A stretch of DNA of 12,670 nucleotides from positions 1 to 12,670 of the forward strand of contig CADFMD010000021.1 in NCBI GenBank assembly GCA_902835305.1, written 5' to 3'. The position numbers were made by a program, and so were the translations under genes. Source of the stretch: Coriobacteriaceae bacterium (GTDB lineage: Bacteria > Actinomycetota > Coriobacteriia > Coriobacteriales > Coriobacteriaceae). Positions 1 to 6,924 of this stretch are shown in pieces (position 1 is the first letter of the stretch; every line of letters starts with the position of its first letter). The notes below the pieces were generated by a model, which was given only the letters and a program-made list of their open reading frames with translations, was not told where the DNA came from and searched no databases.

Positions 1-46
1 CATGGTCGTGGGCATCGTCGGCGCGTTCTTCGGCGTGCTGGCGTAA
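1..46 (+). CDS. C-terminal end of an upstream gene (partial)
   Basis: An open frame enters from the left edge and ends at TAA 44-46. The visible residues read MVVGIVGAFFGVLA, which is hydrophobic and Gly/Ala-rich like the end of a transmembrane helix. That suggests an integral membrane protein, perhaps a transporter. Only 14 codons are present, so the family cannot be named. The strong hairpin at 80-119 is well placed to terminate its transcript. Confidence 0.45.
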   Translation, partial: MVVGIVGAFFGVLA

Positions 47-79
47 GGGCCCGGCTGCATAGACTGTCATTGCAACCTG

Positions 80-123
80 GTAAGGGGATGGAGCGGGCCT
101 ATGCCCTCCATCCCCTTACTTGT
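80..123 (+). terminator. Perfect 14-bp hairpin after the upstream gene, probable terminator
   Basis: Positions 80-93 (GTAAGGGGATGGAG) pair perfectly with 106-119. An inner GGC/GCC pairing (96-98 with 103-105) extends the stem across a 2-nt bulge to a 4-nt loop. Only a weak T-rich stretch (TTGTAT) follows the stem. It lies 33 nt after the upstream stop and ends just before the ribosome binding site of the transporter gene. It could therefore terminate the upstream gene or sit in the transporter's leader. The weak U-tract lowers certainty. Confidence 0.55.
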
Positions 124-138
124 ATAGAGGGAGTTCGT

Positions 139-1353
139 ATGTTCGCGAAGGATCGCGAAGCAATGCGCCTGACGCCGGCAGAGGTCAGGCTGATTCTTAT
201 TGAGTCCCTGCAATGGTGCGCCAACAACGCGGTGTACTTTTTAGGGCTTATCGGCGCGGCGACGTATGATTTGGCTGGCACGGCCTTTTTGGTTGCTGCC
301 ATTACGCTCGTACGCAATCTTATGACGTCGGCGGGCAATATGGTGTCGGGCTCGGTCATCGACCGCTTTGGACCGCGCCGGACGTCGTTTGTGACGTGCG
401 TGATTACGGCGGTGCTATCGCTTGGCGTGGGGTTGGCGCCGTTGTCTGTCCCCGGGCTTGTGTTTGCCGCGTGCGTCTTGGGGCTTGCGGGCGGCTTTAT
501 CAACACCTGTACGCATGCGTTTCCGGGATACCTGGAGTCGACCACCGAGGGCCGTACCCGCGTGAACGGTCTCATGGTGTTCTACAGCAATATCGCCTAT
601 ACCGCTGGCCCGCTGCTCGGTGGTGCCATCGTGAGCTGTTTTGCCACGCAATCGGTCTATCTGCTCATGGCGGGCATGATGGGTGTGGCGGCCGTGCTCT
701 CCTTGGGCTGTCACGAGTGTGTTGCTCCCGCAAAAGGGGAGAAGCCGAAGGGCGGCATTCTGGGCGGCATGGCCGAGGGCGCGCGACTTACGTTTCGCGA
801 CCACGACCTGCGCCTTATCTTTATCTCGGGCTTTCTGGGCTTCTTTGCGTTTGGCGCGTTCGATTCGCTGGAGTCGTTGTTCTATCGCGATGTGCTCAAC
901 GTGGATATCGTCTGGCTGGGCTGGCTGTCCTCGGTCGTGGGCCTCACTTCCTCGGTGGGCGCGTTCATCCTGACCAAGCTTTCTGCCCGCCATGTCAACC
1001 TGCGATTGCTGCTCGGCGCGCTCATGGCCGTGGGCATTGGGTCCATGGTGTACGTGGGCACCGATATGCTGGGGGTCGCGATTATCGGTCAGGCGATTAA
1101 CGGTCTGGCCTGGGGATTCCTGGAACCGCTGCAGATGATCTTGATTCAGGAGCGCGCTGACATCAAATACCTGGGGCGCATTACCGGCTTTGTGCGTTTT
1201 GGCCTGATGAGCGCCGGCGTGCTGCCGCTGCTGGCGGCTCCGTTTTTGGCGGAGGCTTTGGGTGTCCAGACGGTACTGTTTGGGGCATCGACCATTATTG
1301 CGCTGGTAGGAACGCTGTTCTTTGTCACACAAGGGAGGCGCCAGAGGCGTTAG
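139..1353 (+). CDS. Major facilitator superfamily (MFS) transporter
   Basis: This is a secondary transporter of the inner membrane. The product is 404 residues, the usual MFS length, and its hydrophobicity fits about 12 membrane helices in two halves, with a polar stretch near residues 195-215 (AKGEKPKGG) as the central loop. The MFS motif A between helices 2 and 3 is clear at residues 71-81 (GSVIDRFGPRR). I chose the ATG at 139 because GAGGGAG precedes it at normal spacing. The open frame extends upstream to a TTG at 70, but that extension only translates the hairpin at 80-119. The substrate cannot be read from the sequence; drug, sugar or metabolite transport are all possible. The downstream deglycase-like gene has its own promoter, so a shared substrate is possible but not shown. 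Confidence 0.85.
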   Translation: MFAKDREAMRLTPAEVRLILIESLQWCANNAVYFLGLIGAATYDLAGTAFLVAAITLVRNLMTSAGNMVSGSVIDRFGPRRTSFVTCVITAVLSLGVGLAPLSVPGLVFAACVLGLAGGFINTCTHAFPGYLESTTEGRTRVNGLMVFYSNIAYTAGPLLGGAIVSCFATQSVYLLMAGMMGVAAVLSLGCHECVAPAKGEKPKGGILGGMAEGARLTFRDHDLRLIFISGFLGFFAFGAFDSLESLFYRDVLNVDIVWLGWLSSVVGLTSSVGAFILTKLSARHVNLRLLLGALMAVGIGSMVYVGTDMLGVAIIGQAINGLAWGFLEPLQMILIQERADIKYLGRITGFVRFGLMSAGVLPLLAAPFLAEALGVQTVLFGASTIIALVGTLFFVTQGRRQRR

Positions 1354-1371
1354 CTATACATTCAATTCTAA

Positions 1372-1441
1372 TTTAATACCACTCACCAGAGAATTTCGAC
1401 CGTTCACCGAGGATTGGAGCAGATTGATAAGTGGTATTAAA
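1372..1441. promoter_or_regulatory. Operator-like inverted repeat upstream of the SIS gene
   Basis: TTTAATACCAC (1372-1382) is the exact reverse complement of GTGGTATTAAA (1431-1441), with 48 nt between the arms. The right arm overlaps the -35 region of the promoter at 1437-1466. A third TGGTAT copy lies at 1467-1472, directly after the -10 box. The TGGTAT/ATACCA core resembles half-sites of GntR/HutC-type repressors, which commonly regulate amino-sugar and Amadori-product genes. That link is inference. The spacing would suit repression by looping, or two separate sites. Confidence 0.45.
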
Positions 1442-1466
1442 AACACATTAGGTGTATGTCTATAAT
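1437..1466 (+). promoter_or_regulatory. Sigma-70-type promoter of the SIS gene
   Basis: A perfect -10 box, TATAAT, lies at 1461-1466, with a -35-like TTAAAA at 1437-1442 (18-bp spacer). The predicted start near 1473 leaves a leader of about 50 nt before the ATG at 1524. The region is clearly AT-richer than its surroundings. A consensus -10 agrees with the strongly optimised codon use of the gene it serves. Confidence 0.6.
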
Positions 1467-1523
1467 TGGTATCGAAAAGAAACGCGATGTATAGAGTTGC
1501 GTGCAGGACAGAAAGGAAAAGCC

Positions 1524-2585
1524 ATGAAGGAAACCGAGAAGATCGAGATCATGCACTTTAGCCAGGAGGGCTACGTCGAGGACGGCAAGAACGTCTACGA
1601 GACCGGCAAGAAGATGATTGAGCTCGCCGACAAGGTCGCCGACGAGGGCTACGACGCCGTGTTCCTGATGGGCGTCGGCGGCACCTGGGACGAGCTCATG
1701 CAGCTCGAGTACCTCATGAACAAGTTCGGCGACCGCGACCTCGAGGTCTACCTGATCCACGCCGCCGAGTGGAACGTCATGGGCCACAAGCGCATGACCG
1801 AGAAGTCCGTCGTGCTCACCGCCTCCGAGTCCGGCACTACCCCCGAGGTCCTCGAGGCCGTCAAGAAGATGAAGGGCATGGGTGTGCGCGTCTACGCCAT
1901 GACCAAGCCCGAGGGCCCCATCGGCCAGGCTGTCGGCGCCGAGAACTGCGTCGCCATGGCTTCTGACCATGGTTCGGGCGGCTGCGAGAAGGGCTACTAC
2001 CTCGCCGACTGCTTCGGCCTGCGCCTGCTCAACCGCCGCGGCTGCTTCCCCAAGTTCGATCTGTTTATCGAGCAGACCAAGGACATCTGGAAGGACATGC
2101 TCGATATCCGCAAGCGCTTCGAGCCGCGCGCCGAGGAGCTCGCCAAGAAGTACGCCCTGGCCCCCTACACCATGTTCATCGGCTCCGGTGCCCTGTGGGG
2201 CGAGACGATCCTGTTCTCGATGTGCATCCTGGAGGAGATGCAGTGGAAGCGCACCCGCTACATAACCTCGGCCGACTTCTTCCACGGCACCCTCGAGCTC
2301 GTGGAGCCGGGCGTCCCGGTCTTCCTGTTCATGGGCGAGGACGAGAACCGCAAGCTCGACGAGCGCGTCCGCGCGTTCCTGACCCGCGGCGTGACCGGCG
2401 ACACCGACATCAACGTCATCGACACCGCCGAGTTCGCGATCCCCGGCCTTGACGACGAGTTCCGCGTCATCGTCTCCCCGTGGATCCTCTCCTCGCTGAT
2501 CACCGATCGCCTTGCCGCTTACTACGAGACGGTCACCAAGCACAACCTCAACTACCGTCGCTACTATCACCAGTTCGACTACTAA
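1524..2585 (+). CDS. SIS-domain sugar-phosphate deglycase/isomerase, FrlB/FraB-like
   Basis: A cytosolic 353-residue protein with two SIS folds, the length of the FrlB/FraB family, which cleave 6-phosphorylated Amadori compounds to glucose 6-phosphate and the free amine. The first SIS domain shows VGGTWDE near residues 51-57 and the phosphosugar-binding SESGTT at 101-106. The second contains LEEMQW and DFFHGTLELVE (251-261). E238 and H254 are 16 residues apart, the same spacing as the catalytic Glu/His pair I recall from FraB (E214/H230). The ATG at 1524 is preceded by AAAGGA; a longer frame from GTG 1452 would begin inside the promoter. Codons are strongly biased to GCC, CTC, GAC and AAG, unlike the neighbours, suggesting high expression. 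The substrate could be fructoselysine-, glucoselysine- or fructoseasparate-type phosphates, or another aminosugar phosphate. Confidence 0.75.
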   Translation: MKETEKIEIMHFSQEGYVEDGKNVYETGKKMIELADKVADEGYDAVFLMGVGGTWDELMQLEYLMNKFGDRDLEVYLIHAAEWNVMGHKRMTEKSVVLTASESGTTPEVLEAVKKMKGMGVRVYAMTKPEGPIGQAVGAENCVAMASDHGSGGCEKGYYLADCFGLRLLNRRGCFPKFDLFIEQTKDIWKDMLDIRKRFEPRAEELAKKYALAPYTMFIGSGALWGETILFSMCILEEMQWKRTRYITSADFFHGTLELVEPGVPVFLFMGEDENRKLDERVRAFLTRGVTGDTDINVIDTAEFAIPGLDDEFRVIVSPWILSSLITDRLAAYYETVTKHNLNYRRYYHQFDY

Positions 2586-2658
2586 GAGCAAATAACGTTT
2601 GTGTAATCGGGCCTCGCTCCTATATGGAACGGGGCCTCGCTTGGGTTGGAGAGTAATT

Positions 2659-3495
2659 ATGAGCTATCCCCAGCTTGCCGTCATGAATATCAGCCATCGT
2701 TATTTTGACCTTGAGGAGTTCTTTTCTTCGGCGTCGGCTTCGGGCTACACGTGTTGCGAGCTTTGGACCGGGGCGATGCATCTGTATGTCGATTGCCATG
2801 GATACGATTCGCTCGAACGGGTACGGGAGCTGTCGCAGCGGTATGGGGTTCGGATTGTGGGGCTTTGTCCCGAACAGAACAACCCCAAGCCGTGGAATAT
2901 CGCGGCGCGCGGGAATGAGGCGCGTGCCCGCACGCTCGCGTACTTTAAGAACGTTGTAGATATCGCGGCGGAACTTGGAGCCGAGCAGGTCATGGTCTCG
3001 AGCGGCTGGGCATTTTTGAACGAGCCGATCGAGGACGCGTGGGGTCGCAGCGCCTCGATGCTGCGTGCGATTGCCGAGCATGCGGGAGAGCGCGGCGTGC
3101 GACTGGTGCTCGAGGCCCTACAGCCGGTTGAGTCGATGATCGTGAACTCGGCGGCCGACACGAAGCGCATGATCGAGGCAGTTGATCATCCGGCACTTAA
3201 GGCGTGTCTGGATTTGGGCGCTATGGCGGTGGCAGGGGATACCATCGACGATTATTTCGATCTGCTTGGCGATGATGTCGCCCACGTGCATTTTGTCGAT
3301 GTTGCGGCAGATGGCACGACGCATCTTGCCTGGGGTGACGGCGACCGCGATATGCGCGCCGACCTGGATAGGCTGGTGGCGCGCGGCTATCGCGGAGTTG
3401 TTTCGGCCGAGACCTATGACTGGCGCTATTTTGCCGACCCCGCAGCTGCCGATGCGCAGGTAATGGCAGAGTATCGTCGTGCGATTGGCGTCTAG
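2659..3495 (+). CDS. Xylose-isomerase-like TIM-barrel epimerase, FrlC-like
   Basis: A 278-residue member of the sugar phosphate isomerase/epimerase (AP endonuclease 2-like) superfamily. Its metal ligands can be placed at E152 (LVLEALQP), D185 (CLDLGAM), H211 (VHFVDVA) and E251 (VSAETYDW). The stretches around E152 and around YFDLLGDDVAHVHFVD resemble E. coli FrlC (276 residues), the fructoselysine 3-epimerase that converts psicoselysine to fructoselysine. Its position 73 nt after an FrlB-like deglycase supports a shared role in Amadori or ketosamine use. The start at ATG 2659 is chosen because GGAGAG lies 5 nt upstream; the frame continues to a GTG at 2599 without a convincing ribosome binding site. 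Codon use is ordinary, unlike the gene before it. Hydroxypyruvate isomerase or tagatose epimerase relatives remain possible. Confidence 0.7.
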   Translation: MSYPQLAVMNISHRYFDLEEFFSSASASGYTCCELWTGAMHLYVDCHGYDSLERVRELSQRYGVRIVGLCPEQNNPKPWNIAARGNEARARTLAYFKNVVDIAAELGAEQVMVSSGWAFLNEPIEDAWGRSASMLRAIAEHAGERGVRLVLEALQPVESMIVNSAADTKRMIEAVDHPALKACLDLGAMAVAGDTIDDYFDLLGDDVAHVHFVDVAADGTTHLAWGDGDRDMRADLDRLVARGYRGVVSAETYDWRYFADPAAADAQVMAEYRRAIGV

Positions 3496-3584
3496 GTGGG
3501 GTTGGGTTGCGACAATCCGCTCCTATGTTTCCAAATGAATACGGTGTGAGCCGAGGAGGACGATTCTCCCCGCAAACACTCTAG

Positions 3585-3590
3585 TATGCT
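3585..3590 (+). promoter_or_regulatory. Possible -10 box of the his operon
   Basis: TATGCT at 3585-3590 sits in the only AT-rich part of the gap between the FrlC-like gene and hisZG, about 75 nt before the hisZG start. No good -35 hexamer is visible at 16-18 bp upstream (GATTCT at best), so it could need an activator or be mis-assigned. If real, the transcript would begin almost directly with the hairpin at 3599-3630. Confidence 0.3.
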
Positions 3591-3598
3591 AAAGTACC

Positions 3599-3630
3599 CA
3601 GAAGACCGGCGAAGCTATGCCGGTCTTCTG
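3599..3630 (+). promoter_or_regulatory. 12-bp leader hairpin upstream of hisZG
   Basis: CAGAAGACCGGC (3599-3610) pairs perfectly with 3619-3630 around an 8-nt loop (GAAGCTAT). The sequence after it (CTCTATAT) is a poor U-tract, so this is only a weak candidate terminator for the FrlC-like gene. It could equally be a 5' structure of the his transcript, ending 20 nt before the hisZG ribosome binding site. No T-box motif and no His-rich leader peptide is visible nearby. Confidence 0.45.
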
Positions 3631-3665
3631 CTCTATATGAAACACAGCATGAGGAGGCTCACCAG

Positions 3666-5381
3666 ATGACGGCCACACCGTGGGGATTCCGGGACATATT
3701 GCCCGAGGAGGCTCAGGCGCGCGAGGAGATCGCGCTGACGGTGAAGGGCTGCTTTAGGGAGCATCATTACCTGCCGGTCGAGACGCCGCTACTCGAGGAC
3801 AAGGGTTCGCTCGAGGAGGGCGGCCGCATTGCGGACACGCCGTTTAAGCTCTTTGACGATGATGGCCGCCTGCTGGTGGTTCGTCCCGACAACACATTGC
3901 CGATCGTGCGTCTGGTTTCGACCCGCATGCGCGCGGCCGACCTGCCCCTACGCCTTCGCTACGAGGCACCGGTGGTTCGCGAGTGCCAGCGCAATGCCGG
4001 TGGCTCGCGCCAGTTTACACAGCTGGGCTTTGAGCTTATCGGTGCGGGCGATACCGCGGGCGATATCGAGATCGTCTCGCTCGTGGCCGAGGCGGTGCGC
4101 AAGCTCGCGCTGCCCGATGCGCGCATTATCGCGGGCAGCGTGCGTCCGTTTAAGGAGTTGCTCGCGGCCTGTGAGGATCGCGAACTGGCTGCCGAGGCAT
4201 TGCGTTGCGTGCACGCCAACGACTTTGTGAGCCTCGATGCCCGCGTGGCGGCAAGCGCCGAGTCCGATGCCGTCAAGGTTGCCATTAGCGAGCTGCCGCG
4301 CTTGCACGGCGGCGCCGAGTTACTCGACCGCGTCGATGTGCTTCTGGCGGCGGCGGGCATTGTCGCGCCGCTCACGCGCGAGCTGCGCGCCCTGGTCGAG
4401 GGCCTGGCTCCCGAGGACGCCCAGGTGCTGTCGTTCGACTTCTCCATCATGAACTCGTTCGATTACTACACGGGTCTGGTCTTTAAGGCCTATGCCGGTG
4501 GCTTGCCCGATCCGGTCGGTTCGGGTGGACGCTACGACTCCATCTTTACCGGCGCATTTGGCGACGGCATCGAGGTACCGGCGGCGGGTTTCGCCTTTTC
4601 GCTCGAGCGTCTGGAGGCTGCGCACACCTCGGCCGAGGACGCTGCTTCCGATGGCGATCGCGCCGCGGGCCGTGGCGCCGAGGGTCCGCTGCGCATTGCC
4701 GTGCCCAAGGGCTCGCTCAAGGTCGACACGCTCGACGTGCTCGAGGCCGCGGGCTTGGATGTCTCGGAGCTGCGCGATCCCGGCCGTCACCTGATCGTGC
4801 GCGGCCGCGACACGCGTGCCGGCGAGGGTACGGTCGGCGATATCGAGTTTGTCATCGTGCGTCCCAGCGATGCGCCCGCCTTTGTGGGCTGTGGCGGTGC
4901 CGACTGCGGCATCTGCGGTTGGGACTCGCTTATCGAGGCAGACCTCAACCTGCTGCAGCTGGTCGATCTGGGCTACGGCCTGTGCACTTTCATTGAGGCG
5001 GAGCCCGCGTGGCGCGCCGGCCAGGCCGAGCGCAACTATGCCCGTCGCGGGTCGCTTCGCGTGGCCACCAAGTATCCGCGCATCGCGAGCGCCTGGTATG
5101 CCGAGCGCGGTGTGAACGCCGATATCGTCTCGCTGCACGGTAACATTGAGCTGGGTCCCATCGTCGGCATGACCGATCGCATCGTGGATATTACCGCCAC
5201 GGGCGCCACGCTGCGCGATAACGACCTCGTTATTACTGGTCGCATTATGGACTGCACGGCCCGCTTCTTTGTCAATCCGGGTGCCGCACGTCTGGATCCG
5301 CGCGTACGCAATCTGGCAGATCGCTTGGCGGCAGCCGTGAAGGACAAGCATTTTGAGCCCGTTGCGGGCTCGGCACAATAG
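3666..5381 (+). CDS. hisZG: HisZ-HisG fusion: ATP phosphoribosyltransferase, regulatory plus catalytic parts
   Basis: A 571-residue protein joining two parts usually made separately. Residues 1 to about 320 are HisZ, the HisRS-like regulatory subunit: a class II motif 2 region at 99-115 (YEAPVVREC onward), FDYYTGLVF, and motif 3-like SGGRYD at 286-291. It lacks the HisRS anticodon domain. A linker rich in Ala, Asp, Glu and Gly (about 322-339) leads to short-form HisG from about 341: LRIAVPKGSL, the DCGICGWDSL region, RVATKYPRIA, and the PRPP-binding DITATGATLR at 508-517. HisG catalyses PRPP + ATP to phosphoribosyl-ATP, the committed, histidine-inhibited step. There is no stop or frame change between the parts. 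It begins the operon, with GAGGAGG 8 nt before the ATG. Whether the chain stays intact in the cell is unknown. Confidence 0.93.
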   Translation: MTATPWGFRDILPEEAQAREEIALTVKGCFREHHYLPVETPLLEDKGSLEEGGRIADTPFKLFDDDGRLLVVRPDNTLPIVRLVSTRMRAADLPLRLRYEAPVVRECQRNAGGSRQFTQLGFELIGAGDTAGDIEIVSLVAEAVRKLALPDARIIAGSVRPFKELLAACEDRELAAEALRCVHANDFVSLDARVAASAESDAVKVAISELPRLHGGAELLDRVDVLLAAAGIVAPLTRELRALVEGLAPEDAQVLSFDFSIMNSFDYYTGLVFKAYAGGLPDPVGSGGRYDSIFTGAFGDGIEVPAAGFAFSLERLEAAHTSAEDAASDGDRAAGRGAEGPLRIAVPKGSLKVDTLDVLEAAGLDVSELRDPGRHLIVRGRDTRAGEGTVGDIEFVIVRPSDAPAFVGCGGADCGICGWDSLIEADLNLLQLVDLGYGLCTFIEAEPAWRAGQAERNYARRGSLRVATKYPRIASAWYAERGVNADIVSLHGNIELGPIVGMTDRIVDITATGATLRDNDLVITGRIMDCTARFFVNPGAARLDPRVRNLADRLAAAVKDKHFEPVAGSAQ

Positions 5382-5408
5382 CGCGAGCACGCACGGGCGC
5401 CCCAACGT

Positions 5409-5453
5409 CCGGGCGGCGGGCCGACTGGCGCCGCCGTCCGGCCTCTCGTTTTT
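5409..5453 (+). terminator. Terminator-like hairpin between hisZG and hisD
   Basis: CCGGGCGGCGG (5409-5419) pairs with 5431-5441 with one G-U pair. An inner GCC/GGC (5420-5422 with 5427-5429) extends it to a 4-nt loop, with G5430 bulged. A run of five T follows at 5449-5453, seven bases after the stem. This is a GC-rich intrinsic terminator shape inside the 105-nt gap of an otherwise co-directional operon. It may give partial termination or attenuation, making hisZG more abundant than the later genes. Confidence 0.55.
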
Positions 5454-5486
5454 CGAACACAACCTCGACCGATAGGGGATACCGAT

Positions 5487-6923
5487 ATGAAGACCATCAA
5501 GCTTGTTCCCGGTGAGCGCCTCGTTACCAACCAGCTCAACCGCAAGGGCGTGCTGCCGCAAAACATCGTCGACGCCGCCCGCGATATCGTGGCCAACGTG
5601 CGCGCCAACGGCGATGCTGCGGTGCGCGATTACTGTCAGCGTTTTGACGGTGTTGAGCTGCAGAGTTTCCGTCTGCCGCAGGATCAGATCGATGCCGCGC
5701 TCGAGGGCCTCGACCCGGCTTTTGTCGCCGCGCTCGAGAAGGCCGCGCGTCAGATTCGCGAGTTCCACCAGCGCGAGGTCGAGCAGAGCTGGTTTACCAC
5801 ACGCCCGGACGGCACGATGCTCGGCGTTAAGGTGACCCCGCTCGCGGCGGCCGGCATCTATGTGCCGGGCGGCCGCGCGCAGTATCCCTCCACGGTGCTC
5901 ATGAATGCCATTCCCGCCAAGGTGGCCGGCGTCAAGCGCGTGGTCATGGTGACCCCGCCGCAAAAAGACGGCCTGATCAGCCCTTACACGCTTGCCGCGG
6001 CAAAGCTCGGCGGCGTGGACGAAATCTATATGGTGGGCGGCGCTCAGGCCGTGGCCGCGCTGGCGTACGGTACCGAGACCATTCCGCGTGTCGATAAAAT
6101 CACCGGTCCGGGCAACGCCTTTGTCGCCGCGGCCAAGCAGATTGTCTCGGGCGACGTGGGAATCGACATGGTCGCCGGTCCCTCCGAGGTCTGCGTACTG
6201 GCCGATGCCACGGCCAAGCCCATGGTGGTCGCGGCAGACCTGATGGCCCAGGCCGAGCACGATCCGCTGGCAGCCTGCTATCTGGTGACTTGCGACGAGC
6301 AGTTTGCGCGCGAGGTCGAGGCTGGTATCGACATTCTGGTGGCGCAGTCGCCGCGTGCCGAGATTACGCGCGCCTCGCTCGACAACGAAGGCACCATCGT
6401 GGTGGCCGCCGACATGGCTGCCGCCGTCGAGGCCGTGAACACCGTGGCGCCCGAGCACCTGGAGCTGCACTGCAAGGACGCAATGGGCCTGCTTGGCGGC
6501 ATTCGTAACGCCGGCGCCATCTTTGTGGGCGCTTGGAGCTCCGAGCCGCTCGGCGATTATGTTGCCGGCCCCAACCACACGCTGCCGACCGGCGGCACGG
6601 CCATGTTCTCCAATCCGCTTTCGGTCGAAGAGTTCGTTAAGCGCTCGAGCGTTATCCGCTATACGCCCGAGGGCCTACTCTCCGACGCTCCCGCTACGCA
6701 GCGCCTGGCCGAGGCCGAGGGCCTGTGGGCGCACGCGCTTTCCGCCGCTCTGCGTCGTCGTGTGCTGGAGCAGGGCGAGGATGCCGTGAGTGCCGAGTCG
6801 CTGGCTGCGGCCGACCTGACCAAGGTCGCCTGGCCGGGCGACGCCGTGGCGACGGTTGCCGAGGGCGTGGACCTGGCGGCTGCAGGCGCGGATGGCGCCG
6901 GTGCGACCGGCGGGGAGGCCTAA
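5487..6923 (+). CDS. hisD: Histidinol dehydrogenase
   Basis: A zinc- and NAD-dependent enzyme of the cytosol that oxidises L-histidinol to L-histidine in two steps, the last of the pathway. The catalytic set matches E. coli HisD with an offset of three to four residues: zinc ligands Q255, H258 (QAEHD), D357 (LGDYVAGPNHT) and H416 (EGLWAHAL), and the Glu-His pair E323-H324 (PEHLE). Other signature parts are AAGIYVPGGRAQYPS and TGPGNAFVAAAK. The protein has 478 residues against about 430 usually. The excess is an Ala/Gly/Asp-rich C-terminal tail from about residue 435. ATG 5487 follows AGGGGA at 5474-5479. The next gene begins 1 nt after the stop, so translation is probably coupled. Confidence 0.96.
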   Translation: MKTIKLVPGERLVTNQLNRKGVLPQNIVDAARDIVANVRANGDAAVRDYCQRFDGVELQSFRLPQDQIDAALEGLDPAFVAALEKAARQIREFHQREVEQSWFTTRPDGTMLGVKVTPLAAAGIYVPGGRAQYPSTVLMNAIPAKVAGVKRVVMVTPPQKDGLISPYTLAAAKLGGVDEIYMVGGAQAVAALAYGTETIPRVDKITGPGNAFVAAAKQIVSGDVGIDMVAGPSEVCVLADATAKPMVVAADLMAQAEHDPLAACYLVTCDEQFAREVEAGIDILVAQSPRAEITRASLDNEGTIVVAADMAAAVEAVNTVAPEHLELHCKDAMGLLGGIRNAGAIFVGAWSSEPLGDYVAGPNHTLPTGGTAMFSNPLSVEEFVKRSSVIRYTPEGLLSDAPATQRLAEAEGLWAHALSAALRRRVLEQGEDAVSAESLAAADLTKVAWPGDAVATVAEGVDLAAAGADGAGATGGEA

Positions 6924-6924
6924 T

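Noticed and set aside
70..138. N-terminal extension of the MFS gene from a TTG.
   Set aside because: These codons only translate the hairpin at 80-119; the ATG at 139 has a good ribosome binding site and gives a normal MFS N-terminus.
1437..2591. A 384-codon minus-strand frame opposite the SIS gene.
   Set aside because: Val/Leu/Asp-rich reading of the complementary strand of a highly codon-biased gene; it would also begin and end in the wrong places for any promoter seen.
3496..3665. A T-box or His leader-peptide attenuator before hisZG.
   Set aside because: No T-box core (such as GGTACCGCG) and no short ORF rich in His codons is visible; only one hairpin is present.
4320..6578. A 752-codon open frame on the minus strand across hisZG and hisD.
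   Set aside because: It lies opposite two certain genes, its protein is His/Gly/Arg-rich low-complexity with no recognisable motif, and long antisense frames are expected with this GC-rich codon use.
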